DNA of 64,000 nt, taken from NCBI GenBank assembly GCA_002968845.1, contig PVBG01000008.1:1-64000 (forward strand), given 5' to 3'. The notes beneath the pieces are model-generated. The model saw only the letters and a list, made by a program, of their open reading frames with translations. It made no database searches and had not been told where the DNA came from. The stretch comes from Neorhizobium tomejilense. GTDB lineage: Bacteria; Pseudomonadota; Alphaproteobacteria; Rhizobiales; Rhizobiaceae. Below, piece by piece: positions 38,215 to 46,894 of this stretch (position 1 is its first letter; every line of letters starts with the position of its first letter). The position numbers were made by a program, and so were the translations under genes.

Positions 38215-40797
38215 ATGGAATCCACGGTTCGTCAGCCAAGTCGCTTTCGAGACATCCTTGAGACGTACCGTCCTTACATCATCGCCCTGGCGGCGCTGGC
38301 GGTTTTCGCGTTCACGACATTTGCCATCTACAACCTCACCAACGAGGTCAACTATGATGACGTCATCGAGGCGCTCGGCAATACGCGCTGGTCTTCGATC
38401 GGTCTTGCGGTTTTCTTCACGGCATTGAGTTTCGCGGCGCTGGTCGGATACGACATCAACGCGATCACCTATATTGGCCGGACGCTGCCTTTCGTGCCTG
38501 TGGCGGTAACCGCCTTCAGCGCCTATGCGGTCGGCAATACGGCCGGTTTCGGAGCCCTCAGCGGCGGAGCGATCCGGTTCCGCGCCTATTCGCGCCTTGG
38601 GCTTTCACCCGACGACATCGGCCGTGTCATTGCATTCGTGACGCTCGCATTTGGCATCGGGCTTCTGGCAGTCACTGCGCTCGCGTCGCTGGTCACGGCA
38701 CCGAGGATAGGAGCAATCCTCGATATCGACGGCACCTGGGTTCGCGCCGGCGCGATTGCGATCATCCTCGTGCTCATCGCTCTTCTGATCCTCGGGCGAG
38801 GCGGACGGACGGTATCCGTCGGACGCCTGAGCATCCGCCTGCCGGACAGCCGTACGTCCTCGCAGCAATTCCTGATCACGGCGCTTGATGTCGCTGCCTC
38901 CGCCTCCGTCCTCTACGTGCTTCTGCCGCAGACGGAAATCGGCTGGCCGTCCTTCCTGGCGATCTATGCGACCGCCGTTGGCCTCGGTGTCCTCAGCCAT
39001 GTGCCGGCCGGTCTCGGCGTCTTCGAGACGGTGATCGTCGCGGCGCTCGGCAATACGGTCAGCCTCGATGAAGTGCTCGGCAGCCTCGTCCTGTACCGCG
39101 TCATCTATCATGTCCTGCCGCTGCTCATCGCAACGCTGGTGGTAATCGGCGTCGAAATCCGCCAACTTGCCCATCACCCCATCGCATCGACGCTTCGAAA
39201 GCTTGAATTCCGACTGGCGCCGCCGCTTCTGGCGACCTTCTCGATGATCGCCGGCGCAATGCTGATCTTCTCGAGCGTGACGCCGACGCCGGATTCCGAC
39301 ATCAATTTTCTTGGCAACTACCTGCCGCTGCCGGTGTTCGAAGGCGCGCATTTCCTTTCCAGCATCCTCGGCCTGCTGCTGTTCGTCGCGGCGCGCGGCA
39401 TCGGCCAGCGGCTGGACGGGGCGTGGTGGACAGCCATGGTCTGCACCTCTCTGGCGCTGGTTTTCGCCTTCATGCGGGCGATCGCGCTTTTCGAGGCGAC
39501 GTTCCTGATCATCCTGCTGGTCAGCCTGTTCCTCAGTGCCAAGCAGTTCAAACGCCGGGCGTCGCTGTTCGGTCAGGTGCTGACGCCGAGCTGGATCGCC
39601 GCCATGTTCATCGTAGTCGCCGCGGCGATCACGGTGCTGCTCTTTGTCTATCGCGAGGTGGATTACAGCCGCGAACTCTGGTGGCAGTTCGAATTTTCCG
39701 AGGAAGCGCCGCGGGGATTGCGCGCGGTCCTCGGCCTTGCGATTTTTGCGGCGACGATCTCCGTGTTCAGCCTGTTGCGGCCGGCGGCTCGACGTTCGGC
39801 ACTGTCCACGGCGGACGATCTCGAGCGGGCAATCCAGCTCGTCATGGCGCAGGGCAATGCCGATGCCAACCTCGTCCGGATGGGCGACAAGCGGCTGATG
39901 TTCTCCGAGAGTGGCAATGCCTTCATCATGTACGGCATCCAGGGCCGCTCCTGGATCGCGCTTTTCGATCCGATCGGGCCGCAGGAGGAGACAGCCGATC
40001 TCGTCTGGCGTTTCGTCGAGGAAGCCCGGGCTCGAGGCGGCCGCGCCGTGCTCTATCAGATTTCGCCCAGTCTCCTTTCGCACTGCGCCGATGCAGGCCT
40101 GAGGGCCTTCAAGCTCGGTGAATTGGCGATCGTCGACCTGTCCAGCTTCGACCTCAAGGGCGGCCGGTTGGCCGGGCTTCGTCAGGCCGTCAACAAAGGT
40201 GCGCGCGAAGGGCTGGAGTTTTCGGTCATCGAGCAGCCGGATGTGATGGCGCATATCGAAGAACTCCGGCGCGTTTCGGATGCCTGGCTCGAAGATCACA
40301 ACACGCGCGAGAAAACCTTCTCGCTCGGCGCTTTCCGGGATGACTATGTCAGCGCCCAGCCGGTCGCGGTGCTCAAGAAGGAGGATCGTATCGTCGCCTT
40401 CGCGACGCTGTCGCTCACCGACACGAAATACGAAGGCACCGTCGATCTGATGCGCTTCATGCCGGATGCGCCGAAAGGCTCCATGGATTTCCTGTTCGTG
40501 AAGATTATGGAATATCTCCGCGATGCCGGTTATGGACATTTCAATCTCGGCATGGCGCCGCTATCCGGCATGTCCACACGCGAAGCGGCACTCGCCTGGG
40601 ACAGGATCGGCAGCGTTGTTTTCGAGCACGGTGAACGGTTCTACAATTTCAAAGGGTTGAAGGCTTTCAAGTCGAAGTTTCATCCCGCCTGGGAGCCCCG
40701 TTATCTCGCTGTGGCAGGGGGCGTCAGCCCCGCCATCGTGATGATGGACGCGACGCTCCTGATCGGCGGCGGCTTGAGGGGAGTGGTTGGTAAATGA
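38215..40797 (+). CDS. lpiA: Bifunctional lysylphosphatidylglycerol flippase/synthetase MprF (LpiA)
   Basis: 860 residues: roughly 13-14 hydrophobic segments (residues about 20-500) form the flippase part, with FSAYAVGNTAGFGALSGGA as a clear family region, and the C-terminal 340 residues are the DUF2156 aminoacyl transferase (FSLGAFRDDY, MPDAPKGSMDFL). It transfers lysine from Lys-tRNA to phosphatidylglycerol and flips the product, raising positive charge at the membrane. In rhizobia lpiA is acid-inducible and cotranscribed with acvB, as here. Ribosome-binding sequence is weak (CGGCAG). It is unusual in the middle of an aromatic catabolic region. Confidence 0.92.
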   Translation: MESTVRQPSRFRDILETYRPYIIALAALAVFAFTTFAIYNLTNEVNYDDVIEALGNTRWSSIGLAVFFTALSFAALVGYDINAITYIGRTLPFVPVAVTAFSAYAVGNTAGFGALSGGAIRFRAYSRLGLSPDDIGRVIAFVTLAFGIGLLAVTALASLVTAPRIGAILDIDGTWVRAGAIAIILVLIALLILGRGGRTVSVGRLSIRLPDSRTSSQQFLITALDVAASASVLYVLLPQTEIGWPSFLAIYATAVGLGVLSHVPAGLGVFETVIVAALGNTVSLDEVLGSLVLYRVIYHVLPLLIATLVVIGVEIRQLAHHPIASTLRKLEFRLAPPLLATFSMIAGAMLIFSSVTPTPDSDINFLGNYLPLPVFEGAHFLSSILGLLLFVAARGIGQRLDGAWWTAMVCTSLALVFAFMRAIALFEATFLIILLVSLFLSAKQFKRRASLFGQVLTPSWIAAMFIVVAAAITVLLFVYREVDYSRELWWQFEFSEEAPRGLRAVLGLAIFAATISVFSLLRPAARRSALSTADDLERAIQLVMAQGNADANLVRMGDKRLMFSESGNAFIMYGIQGRSWIALFDPIGPQEETADLVWRFVEEARARGGRAVLYQISPSLLSHCADAGLRAFKLGELAIVDLSSFDLKGGRLAGLRQAVNKGAREGLEFSVIEQPDVMAHIEELRRVSDAWLEDHNTREKTFSLGAFRDDYVSAQPVAVLKKEDRIVAFATLSLTDTKYEGTVDLMRFMPDAPKGSMDFLFVKIMEYLRDAGYGHFNLGMAPLSGMSTREAALAWDRIGSVVFEHGERFYNFKGLKAFKSKFHPAWEPRYLAVAGGVSPAIVMMDATLLIGGGLRGVVGK

Positions 40798-42164
40798 TGT
40801 ATCTGCGTTTTCTTGCTGTCGTGTTTGCGGCGCTGCTGTCCGGTGTGCCGATGGCGGCTGCCCAGGATCAGCAGTATTACCATACGGGCCTTATCCCGCA
40901 GCCGCGCATCCTTGTGCCGAACAATGGCAGCGAGCTCGAAGGCATCGTCTTCCTGATTTCAGGCGGACAGGGCTGGGGGGCTCGGGAGGACACGGAGGCG
41001 CAGAAGCTGCTCGCCGCCGGTGCTGCCGTGGTCGGCATCGATTTCCCCTCCTACATCAAGTCGCTGGCCGCCGACGACGGCGACTGCATCTATATGGTTT
41101 CCGATATCGAGGACGTCTCCCAGCAGGTGCAGCGGCGGATCGGCAATAGCCAATACCGCCACCCGATCGTTGCCGGCATCGGAGAAGGTGGCGCACTGGC
41201 GCTGGCGATGATCTCCCAGAGCCCGAACGCGACGATCGAGGAGGCGATTGCCGTCGATCCGCTGGCCGGCGTCCCGCTTGCCAAGCAACTCTGCACGCCG
41301 GCTTCCAAGCAGAAGGTCGGCAATCGCACGGTCTATGGTTTCGACGATGGCGCTCTGCCGGCCGTCGTGACGATCATTTCCACCGCGACAGCCGATACCG
41401 CCGGCAAGGCACATGGCCTTCGCCTGAAACAGGATCATCCCGAGGTCGAACTCAGCAATTCAAGCGAGACTTCCGATGTGGCGCTCTCCCAGGCGCTTGC
41501 CGCTCGCATCGCTGCCGCGGGCCGGACCAACCAGCCGCTCGACCTGCCGCTGAACGTGCTCGAAGCCAAGCCGGCCATGAATACGATGGCGGTGATCTTT
41601 TCCGGTGATGGCGGGTGGCGAGACCTCGACAGCGAGGTGGGGGGCTATCTGCAATCCCAGGGGATTCCGACGATAGGGCTGGATTCGCTGCGGTATTTCT
41701 GGTCCGAACGCAGCCCCCAGGCGACGGCGGACGACCTGGCGAAGATCATCGAACATTATCGCCGGCAATGGGGCGTTCAGAACGTGTTGCTGGTCGGTTA
41801 TTCGTTCGGCGCCGATGTGCTGCCCGCCACCTACAACCTCCTGCCGGCCGAGGACCGGGCTCGCGTCAAGCAGATCACGCTGCTCGGCCTGTCGCATGAA
41901 GTGGACTACGAGATTTCCGTGACCGGCTGGCTTGGCGTTTCAGGCGACGGCAAGGGCGGCGATCCGATGACCGATATCGTCAAGATCGATCCGAAGTTCA
42001 TCCAATGCGTCTACGGCACTGATGAGGACGACGATCCCTGCCCGACCTTGAAGGACAAGGGCGTCGAAGTCGTGCCGATCGAGGGCGGACATCATTTCGA
42101 CGAGAACTACCAGGCGCTGGGCAAGCGCATCCGCGACAGCCTTCAGACACGACTGACGAAATAG
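40794..42164 (+). CDS. acvB: AcvB/VirJ family periplasmic protein, lysyl-PG hydrolase type
   Basis: 456 residues overlapping lpiA by four bases. Signal peptide MMYLRFLAVVFAALLSG with cleavage near AAAQ. Two alpha/beta-hydrolase-like halves are present; the C-terminal VirJ domain carries the lipase box GYSFGADVLP and preceding FSGDGGWRDLDSEV. In Agrobacterium, AcvB hydrolyses aminoacyl-phosphatidylglycerol made by the adjacent synthase and is needed for virulence. Expected location periplasm. Confidence 0.9.
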   Translation: MMYLRFLAVVFAALLSGVPMAAAQDQQYYHTGLIPQPRILVPNNGSELEGIVFLISGGQGWGAREDTEAQKLLAAGAAVVGIDFPSYIKSLAADDGDCIYMVSDIEDVSQQVQRRIGNSQYRHPIVAGIGEGGALALAMISQSPNATIEEAIAVDPLAGVPLAKQLCTPASKQKVGNRTVYGFDDGALPAVVTIISTATADTAGKAHGLRLKQDHPEVELSNSSETSDVALSQALAARIAAAGRTNQPLDLPLNVLEAKPAMNTMAVIFSGDGGWRDLDSEVGGYLQSQGIPTIGLDSLRYFWSERSPQATADDLAKIIEHYRRQWGVQNVLLVGYSFGADVLPATYNLLPAEDRARVKQITLLGLSHEVDYEISVTGWLGVSGDGKGGDPMTDIVKIDPKFIQCVYGTDEDDDPCPTLKDKGVEVVPIEGGHHFDENYQALGKRIRDSLQTRLTK

Positions 42165-42169
42165 ACCGG

Positions 42170-42688
42170 TCAGATCTCGTGCTTGCGGATGTTGAGGAGG
42201 ATCTTGTGCAGCGTGCCCGTGAAGGCGCGGTATTCCTCCTCGTCGATGCCGTCGAACATCCGCAGCAATGAATCGTACATGGTCGGCCAGAAGCGCCCAA
42301 AGGCGGCGCGGCCCTCCTCGGTGATCGTCACATCGCGGATGCGCATGTCCTCGGCCCGCGGCGTGCGGCGGATATAACCCTGGTCTTCGAGGGAATCGAG
42401 AGTGCGGCTCATGGTCGACTGTTCGATGACGGCGAACACGGAAAGCTCGTTGATGGTGAGCGAAGCAGAGACGCTGAGGACCGCGAGCGTGCGCATCTTG
42501 GCGGTCGACAGGTCGTATTCGCGCAGCTCCTCCGCCATGTTGGAGTTCCAGCGGGAGATGATGCGGTTCATCAGGTAGGGTGCGAAATGGTTGAGGCCGA
42601 TCTCGCCCATGGTCGGCCGATTTTCCTGATCGCCCTCCTGATGCCAGCGCAGCACCACGCCTGAAAACCGTTCTGCCATGAAATCCAT
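42170..42688 (-). CDS. MarR-family transcriptional regulator 1
   Basis: 172 residues from ATG 42688, with AGGAG two bases upstream; ATG 42679 is a possible later start with better spacing. Winged helix: LTINELSVFAVIEQSTMSRT is the recognition region, then DVTITEEGRAAF in the wing. Lies after the flavoprotein gene (20-base gap) as the third gene of a minus-strand unit with the cyclase gene. Probably controls this small unit in response to an aromatic ligand. Confidence 0.88.
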   Translation of the reverse strand: MDFMAERFSGVVLRWHQEGDQENRPTMGEIGLNHFAPYLMNRIISRWNSNMAEELREYDLSTAKMRTLAVLSVSASLTINELSVFAVIEQSTMSRTLDSLEDQGYIRRTPRAEDMRIRDVTITEEGRAAFGRFWPTMYDSLLRMFDGIDEEEYRAFTGTLHKILLNIRKHEI

Positions 42689-42708
42689 GTCTCCTAGACC
42701 ACGTCGTT

Positions 42709-44298
42709 TCAACGCAACGACGATGCGAGCAGAAAGCCGGAGCCCCCGGCAAGCCCCGGTCCCGGATGGGTCGAGGCGCCGATGTGATAAAGGCCCGGCA
42801 CGTGGGTGCGGTGGTTAACAGACGACTTGAAGGGCCGCCAGAGGAAAAACTGGTCGAGCCCGCAGAAGCCGCCATAGGGATCGCCACCGACGAGGTTCAT
42901 GTTCATCGCCTCCAGATCGGCCGGAGAATAGGCGCGGCGGGCGAGCTTTATATCGGCAAAATTCTTGATGTGGCGGGAAAGCAGAGCCTCGACGCGGTCG
43001 GCATAAAGTTCGCGCAGCTCGTCGGTCCAGCGGCCGTCGGCAGGCGTGGCGATCTCACCGGCCGCATCGCCCTTGATGAAGCGCGGCGCTTCGGGAAGCT
43101 GCAGCCAGAGTATCGACTTGCCGTCCGGCACGCGCGACGGATCGAAGCTGGCGGGCTGGCCGACGCAGACGGTCGGCTCGGCGGGCAGCAGACCGCGTTC
43201 GCATTCGTTGGTGGCGCGTGAGACGCCGTCGAGACCGGATGTCAGGTGCAGCAGCGCCACCTTGCCGAGTTCCGGATCGCCCTTCCAGCGCGGTGGCGCG
43301 GAAAGGGCGTAGTGGATCTGCATGTTGCCCTTACCGTAGCGATAGCGGGCGACGCTTTCCCGGATTTCAGTTGGCGCGGGCTGCGGCCAGTCCTTGAGCA
43401 GCCGGTCATAGATCTGGTTCGGTGTCGTGGAGCAGACCACGCCGGCTGCGGCGTCGATCGTCTCGCCGCTTGCAAGCCTCACCCCGGCGACCCTGTTGCC
43501 TGGGCCGGCAACAATGCGTTCGACGTCCGCACCGGTACGGATCGCGCCGCCCTGATCCGCGATCAGTCGCTCGAAGGCCGTGACGAGGTTAGCCGCGCCG
43601 CCCTTGACGATCGGGCAGCCGGCGAGCTCGATTGCAAAACCGATGACTTTCAGCATTTCGGCCGAATAGGCGCTTTCCGGCGCCAAGCCGCAATGCAGGA
43701 CCCAGGGTGCCCAGAGGGCGTGCGCGGCCTCGGATTTGTAGGTGGTTTCCAGGTAGCCGCGCGCTGGTGTCAGCGCATCGCCGAACCAGGCGGCGAGTTG
43801 GCGCAGACCCTTGCCCCACCCCTGCCGGGCGACCGTCTTCAATGTGGTGCCGGACCACAGCGCGCCGCCGAGCAGCGAAAACAGGAAGGCGGCATCGGCG
43901 CCGAGCGCATTCATTTCCTTGTCGAACGTCTTGCCGTCGCCGGCCGCGAGTGCCTCGAAGGTGGCGATATTGCGCTGGCGATCTTTTGAGAAGACGACGG
44001 AAGAACCGTTCGGCCGCAGCACCCCGGTCGGCAGGTCGGCATGGGCGAATTCCAGGCCTCGGGCTTCGAGGTCCTTGCCGAGCGCGGCATAGGCGGGAGA
44101 CGTGAGGAACAGCACCATGGTGGTGGCCATCACGTCGTGGATGAAGCCGGGCTCGGTAATCTCTTCCGTGCGCAGGCAGCCGCCGATGCGGTCGCTGCGC
44201 TCCAGGATGAGCACCTTCCTGCCCTTCTTGCCGAGCATGGCGGCGGCGACCAGTGCGTTGATGCCGCTGCCGACGATGATGTAGTCGAAATCCGCCAT
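42709..44298 (-). CDS. CrtI/phytoene-desaturase-like FAD oxidoreductase
   Basis: 529 residues. N-terminal FAD motif VGSGINALVAAAMLGKKG with ERSDRIGG, and a C-terminal FAD segment PGLYHIGASTHPGPGLAGGSG typical of CrtI/RetSat-like proteins. There is no carotenoid operon around it. It is 65 bases after the cyclase-family gene, so it probably oxidises a small organic compound of the same pathway. It is a candidate for an otherwise missing oxidation step, without direct evidence. Confidence 0.82.
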   Translation of the reverse strand: MADFDYIIVGSGINALVAAAMLGKKGRKVLILERSDRIGGCLRTEEITEPGFIHDVMATTMVLFLTSPAYAALGKDLEARGLEFAHADLPTGVLRPNGSSVVFSKDRQRNIATFEALAAGDGKTFDKEMNALGADAAFLFSLLGGALWSGTTLKTVARQGWGKGLRQLAAWFGDALTPARGYLETTYKSEAAHALWAPWVLHCGLAPESAYSAEMLKVIGFAIELAGCPIVKGGAANLVTAFERLIADQGGAIRTGADVERIVAGPGNRVAGVRLASGETIDAAAGVVCSTTPNQIYDRLLKDWPQPAPTEIRESVARYRYGKGNMQIHYALSAPPRWKGDPELGKVALLHLTSGLDGVSRATNECERGLLPAEPTVCVGQPASFDPSRVPDGKSILWLQLPEAPRFIKGDAAGEIATPADGRWTDELRELYADRVEALLSRHIKNFADIKLARRAYSPADLEAMNMNLVGGDPYGGFCGLDQFFLWRPFKSSVNHRTHVPGLYHIGASTHPGPGLAGGSGFLLASSLR

Positions 44299-44323
44299 GC
44301 CGCCCGTCTTCCTGCTGGATATG

Positions 44324-44356
44324 GAAAGGGCCGGAACCTTTCGGGTCGGCCCTTTC
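44324..44356 (-). terminator. Strong intercistronic hairpin between cyclase and flavoprotein genes
   Basis: GAAAGGGCCG and CGGCCCTTTC form a perfect 10-base stem over a 13-base loop, immediately after the cyclase stop on the minus strand. No U-run follows, so partial termination or mRNA protection is more likely than complete termination. Confidence 0.6.
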
Positions 44357-44363
44357 GATCGGA

Positions 44364-45146
44364 TCAGGCGATCAGAGCCAGCGCGCGGACCGGCGAGCCG
44401 GTGCCCTTGACGAGCTTCAGCGGTGCGGCGATCAGCACGGCGCCCTTCGGCGGCAGCTGGTCGAGGTTCGATAGCGATGCGAGGCCGTATTTGCCGGCGC
44501 CGTGCATGAGGTTATGGGCGGGGAAAGGCGGGTTCATGCCGCCGGCCGAACCGGCATCGGTGCCGATGGTTTCCTGGCCCCAGCCGATAATGTCCTTCGA
44601 AATCAGGTACTGGATTGCTTCGGCGGTCGGGCCGGGAGAGTGCGGGCCGTTCTCGTCTGCATTCAGGAAGGTGTCGGTTGAGCCGTTGCGCTTGTACCAG
44701 TCGGAGCGCATCAGCACCCAGCTGCCGGCCTCGATCGCGCCATGCTCGGCTTCCCATTCCTTGATGCTGTCGACGGTCAGCAGATAATCCGGGTTTTCGG
44801 CGGCTTCCCTGGAACGGTCGATGACATTGACCGGCGCCACGAAATTCTGCGGCGGGATGGTGTCGGTCGTGTTGTTCGGTTTGTCCTTGCCGGTAATCCA
44901 ATGACAGGGCGCATCGAAATGGGTGCCAGTGTGCTCGCCGAGCTCAAGCCAGTTCCAGGCCCAGAACGGACCGTCCTCGTTGTATTCGGAGATCGTGTGG
45001 ACGGCGACCTTGGGCGTGTTCTTGCCGAACTGCGGCGGCAGGTAAAGAACGGGGGTATCCGGCCCGAGCGGCGCCGTCAGGTCCACGACCTTGACCGAGC
45101 CGGAGAGAAGAGCGGAAGCGAGACTGGTGAGCGTGCTGGAAGACAT
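44364..45146 (-). CDS. Cyclase-family metal hydrolase (isatin hydrolase / kynurenine formamidase-like), copy 1
   Basis: 260 residues. The family metal motif HxGTHxDxPxH is complete: His72, His76, Asp78, His82 in EHTGTHFDAPCHW. Members of this fold hydrolyse cyclic or formyl amides, including isatin to isatinate and N-formylkynurenine to kynurenine. The length is nearer to isatin hydrolase than to short KynB. It is paralogous to the gene at 60715-61506. Its surroundings of anthraniloyl-CoA and indolepyruvate genes favour an indole-derived lactam or amide substrate. Confidence 0.85.
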   Translation of the reverse strand: MSSSTLTSLASALLSGSVKVVDLTAPLGPDTPVLYLPPQFGKNTPKVAVHTISEYNEDGPFWAWNWLELGEHTGTHFDAPCHWITGKDKPNNTTDTIPPQNFVAPVNVIDRSREAAENPDYLLTVDSIKEWEAEHGAIEAGSWVLMRSDWYKRNGSTDTFLNADENGPHSPGPTAEAIQYLISKDIIGWGQETIGTDAGSAGGMNPPFPAHNLMHGAGKYGLASLSNLDQLPPKGAVLIAAPLKLVKGTGSPVRALALIA

Positions 45147-45608
45147 GGTGCCGGGTTCCCCTTGAATGACCGGTTTCGTTAAGCCGGGCAGCAGCCGGTT
45201 TTCCTCTCCGGATGCCGCTAACCGATAAGGGAAGCCTATTGCAGAAAATATGAGGATGCAAGCAATCGGGCGAGGCTGCGTCGAGCAAAATTTCCGTGGT
45301 GCGCCTTTGGTGAAAAACCGCGCATTTGCATGGGAAGCCGCGCGTTTTGGACGCAGTCAAGGGTAAGTGTGAGGGGCGACCCACCTGCCGGCAAGTGACC
45401 CGTCTTTGATGCTGTCTTCAGAAAATATATGCATATGGATGAATAATGGGAGCAGGTAAGGACGCCTCTTGACGCGGCGGTGATTTCTGGGCGGCGATTA
45501 AGGGCTTGCTAGCGGCATCCGGCAGCGGGGCAGACCGAGCCTGCAAACCTTTGACATTTCAAATATCTGCTTCTAGACGGTGGGTCGGTTACAGAGGCAA
45601 CATTCAAA
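45147..45608. promoter_or_regulatory. Divergent promoter gap, cyclase operon and MarR 2
   Basis: 462 bases without a gene. Near 45240-45261 it carries GCAGAAAATATG...ATGCAA, matching the pattern upstream of iorA, and at 45427-45436 the palindrome ATATGCATAT. Both fit sites for the neighbouring MarR. No coding frame of interest is seen in the rest. Confidence 0.6.
45427..45436. promoter_or_regulatory. Motif 2 palindrome ATATGCATAT
   Basis: Perfect 10-base palindrome in the divergent gap, about 170 bases before MarR 2 and 280 before the cyclase gene. It shares ATATGC with the sites at 34231 and 34351. Confidence 0.45.
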
Positions 45609-46124
45609 ATGGCAGAAACGGAAGCGATCGACGTCGATCTGGAGATCATCGTCCAGGGCGCCCACGGGCGGTCGAAGCCCGAGCTGCGCCTGTGGCTGCG
45701 GATGCTGTCGACGACCAAGCTGATCAGCCAGGAAATCCGCCGCCGGCTGCGTGCTGAATTCGGCGCGACGCTGCCGCAGTTCGACCTGATGGCGCAGCTT
45801 TATCGCGAGAAGGACGGGCTTCGCCTCGGCGAGCTCTCCAAGCGCACCATGGTCACCAACGGCAATGTCACCGGCCTCGTCGAAAGGCTGGAAGCGGACG
45901 GTTACGTCCAGCGGGTGACACCGCAGGGCGACCGGCGCGTGACGGTCGCAAAACTCACAGAGGCGGGTGTGACACTGTTTGCGGCGATGGCCGCGGCGCA
46001 CGAAGGCTGGCTGCAGGACATGATGGCCGATATAGACCCGCATGCTGTTGCTGCGCTCTGGTCGGAGATCGGCACGGTCAAGGCTTCCGCCAACAACCAC
46101 CTCTCCGGCGGCGCCTTCGAATAG
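45609..46124 (+). CDS. MarR-family transcriptional regulator 2
   Basis: 171 residues. Winged helix with LRLGELSKRTMVTNGNVTGL (recognition helix) and the wing DRRVTVAKLTEAG. Divergent from the cyclase-flavoprotein-MarR 1 unit, whose promoter gap carries motif 2, so it is the natural candidate to bind that motif. Ends convergently 18 bases from the permease gene. Confidence 0.9.
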   Translation: MAETEAIDVDLEIIVQGAHGRSKPELRLWLRMLSTTKLISQEIRRRLRAEFGATLPQFDLMAQLYREKDGLRLGELSKRTMVTNGNVTGLVERLEADGYVQRVTPQGDRRVTVAKLTEAGVTLFAAMAAAHEGWLQDMMADIDPHAVAALWSEIGTVKASANNHLSGGAFE

Positions 46125-46142
46125 GCCTCGCCTTCTCCGGCG

Positions 46143-46817
46143 TCAGCGCTTCTTTTCCTTGTTGAACCTCTGTTCCAGGAGATTGACCAGCCTCACCATC
46201 GGCCAGAGGAAGGCGATGTAGATCAGCGCAGCCCCGATCAGCGGCGTCGGGTTGGCATAGAGGGCTTGCGCGTCCGTCGCCTCCTTGAGGAGCTCCGGCA
46301 GCGCGACTGTGGAGGCGAGCGACGTATCCTTGAACATCGAGACGCAGTTGTTGGTCATCGGCGGAATGACGATGCGGATCGCCTGCGGCAGCACGACCTT
46401 GCGCAGCGTGACGAAGAAGGGCAGGCCAAGGGCCGCCGCCGCCTCGAACTGACCGCGAGGGATGCCCTCGATGCCGGAGCGGAAGATCTCCGCCGAATAG
46501 GCGGCCATGACGATCGAGAAGGCAAGGCCCGCGGATGTCCAGGAGGACAGGCGGATGCCGACGAACGGCAGCGCGTAGTAGATCAGGATCAGCACCACCA
46601 GCATCGGCGCCGCGCGGAAGATGTCGATGTAAAAAACCGTCAGGTATCGCACCGGCTTCGGTCCGTAGAGGCGCAGGAGCGCGATCACCAGGCCGATCGG
46701 AATACCGATGCCGATGCCCGCCACGCCGAGCAGGAAGGTGTTGATCAGTCCGCGCAGCAGCGCCGGAAACGCGTCGCCGAGAACCTCGAGGTTGAAGAAT
46801 GTGTCGAGGAGGGTCAT
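46143..46817 (-). CDS. Polar amino-acid-type ABC transporter permease (HisM/GlnP family)
   Basis: 224 residues with five hydrophobic segments and the EAA loop GIPRGQFEAAAALGLPFF. It follows the binding-protein gene after a terminator-like hairpin. No second permease and no ATPase gene is adjacent, so it must be a homodimer using an ATPase from elsewhere, or the locus is incomplete. Confidence 0.88.
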   Translation of the reverse strand: MTLLDTFFNLEVLGDAFPALLRGLINTFLLGVAGIGIGIPIGLVIALLRLYGPKPVRYLTVFYIDIFRAAPMLVVLILIYYALPFVGIRLSSWTSAGLAFSIVMAAYSAEIFRSGIEGIPRGQFEAAAALGLPFFVTLRKVVLPQAIRIVIPPMTNNCVSMFKDTSLASTVALPELLKEATDAQALYANPTPLIGAALIYIAFLWPMVRLVNLLEQRFNKEKKR

Positions 46818-46840
46818 TTCCTGGTGCCTCTAAGCTCACG

Positions 46841-46864
46841 AAAAAGCCGGCCGTCGCCGGCCGG
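46841..46864 (-). terminator. Terminator/attenuator between SBP and permease genes
   Basis: GCCGGCC (46845-46851) and GGCCGGC (46858-46864) pair over a 6-base loop. On the minus strand the stem is followed directly by TTTTTCG. This should stop most transcripts after the SBP gene and let a minority through to the permease. Confidence 0.75.
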
Positions 46865-46894
46865 CATGATTGGGGTGCGATATCGATAGCCGGC

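Noticed and set aside
38605..40539. 644-codon minus-strand frame opposite lpiA
   Set aside because: Low-complexity charged translation, no domain; lpiA is a clear known protein on the other strand.
44364..45146. Assigning the cyclase as KynB of a kynurenine pathway
   Set aside because: No tryptophan 2,3-dioxygenase or kynureninase was found in the window, and the protein is longer than typical KynB, so only the fold and metal motif are claimed.
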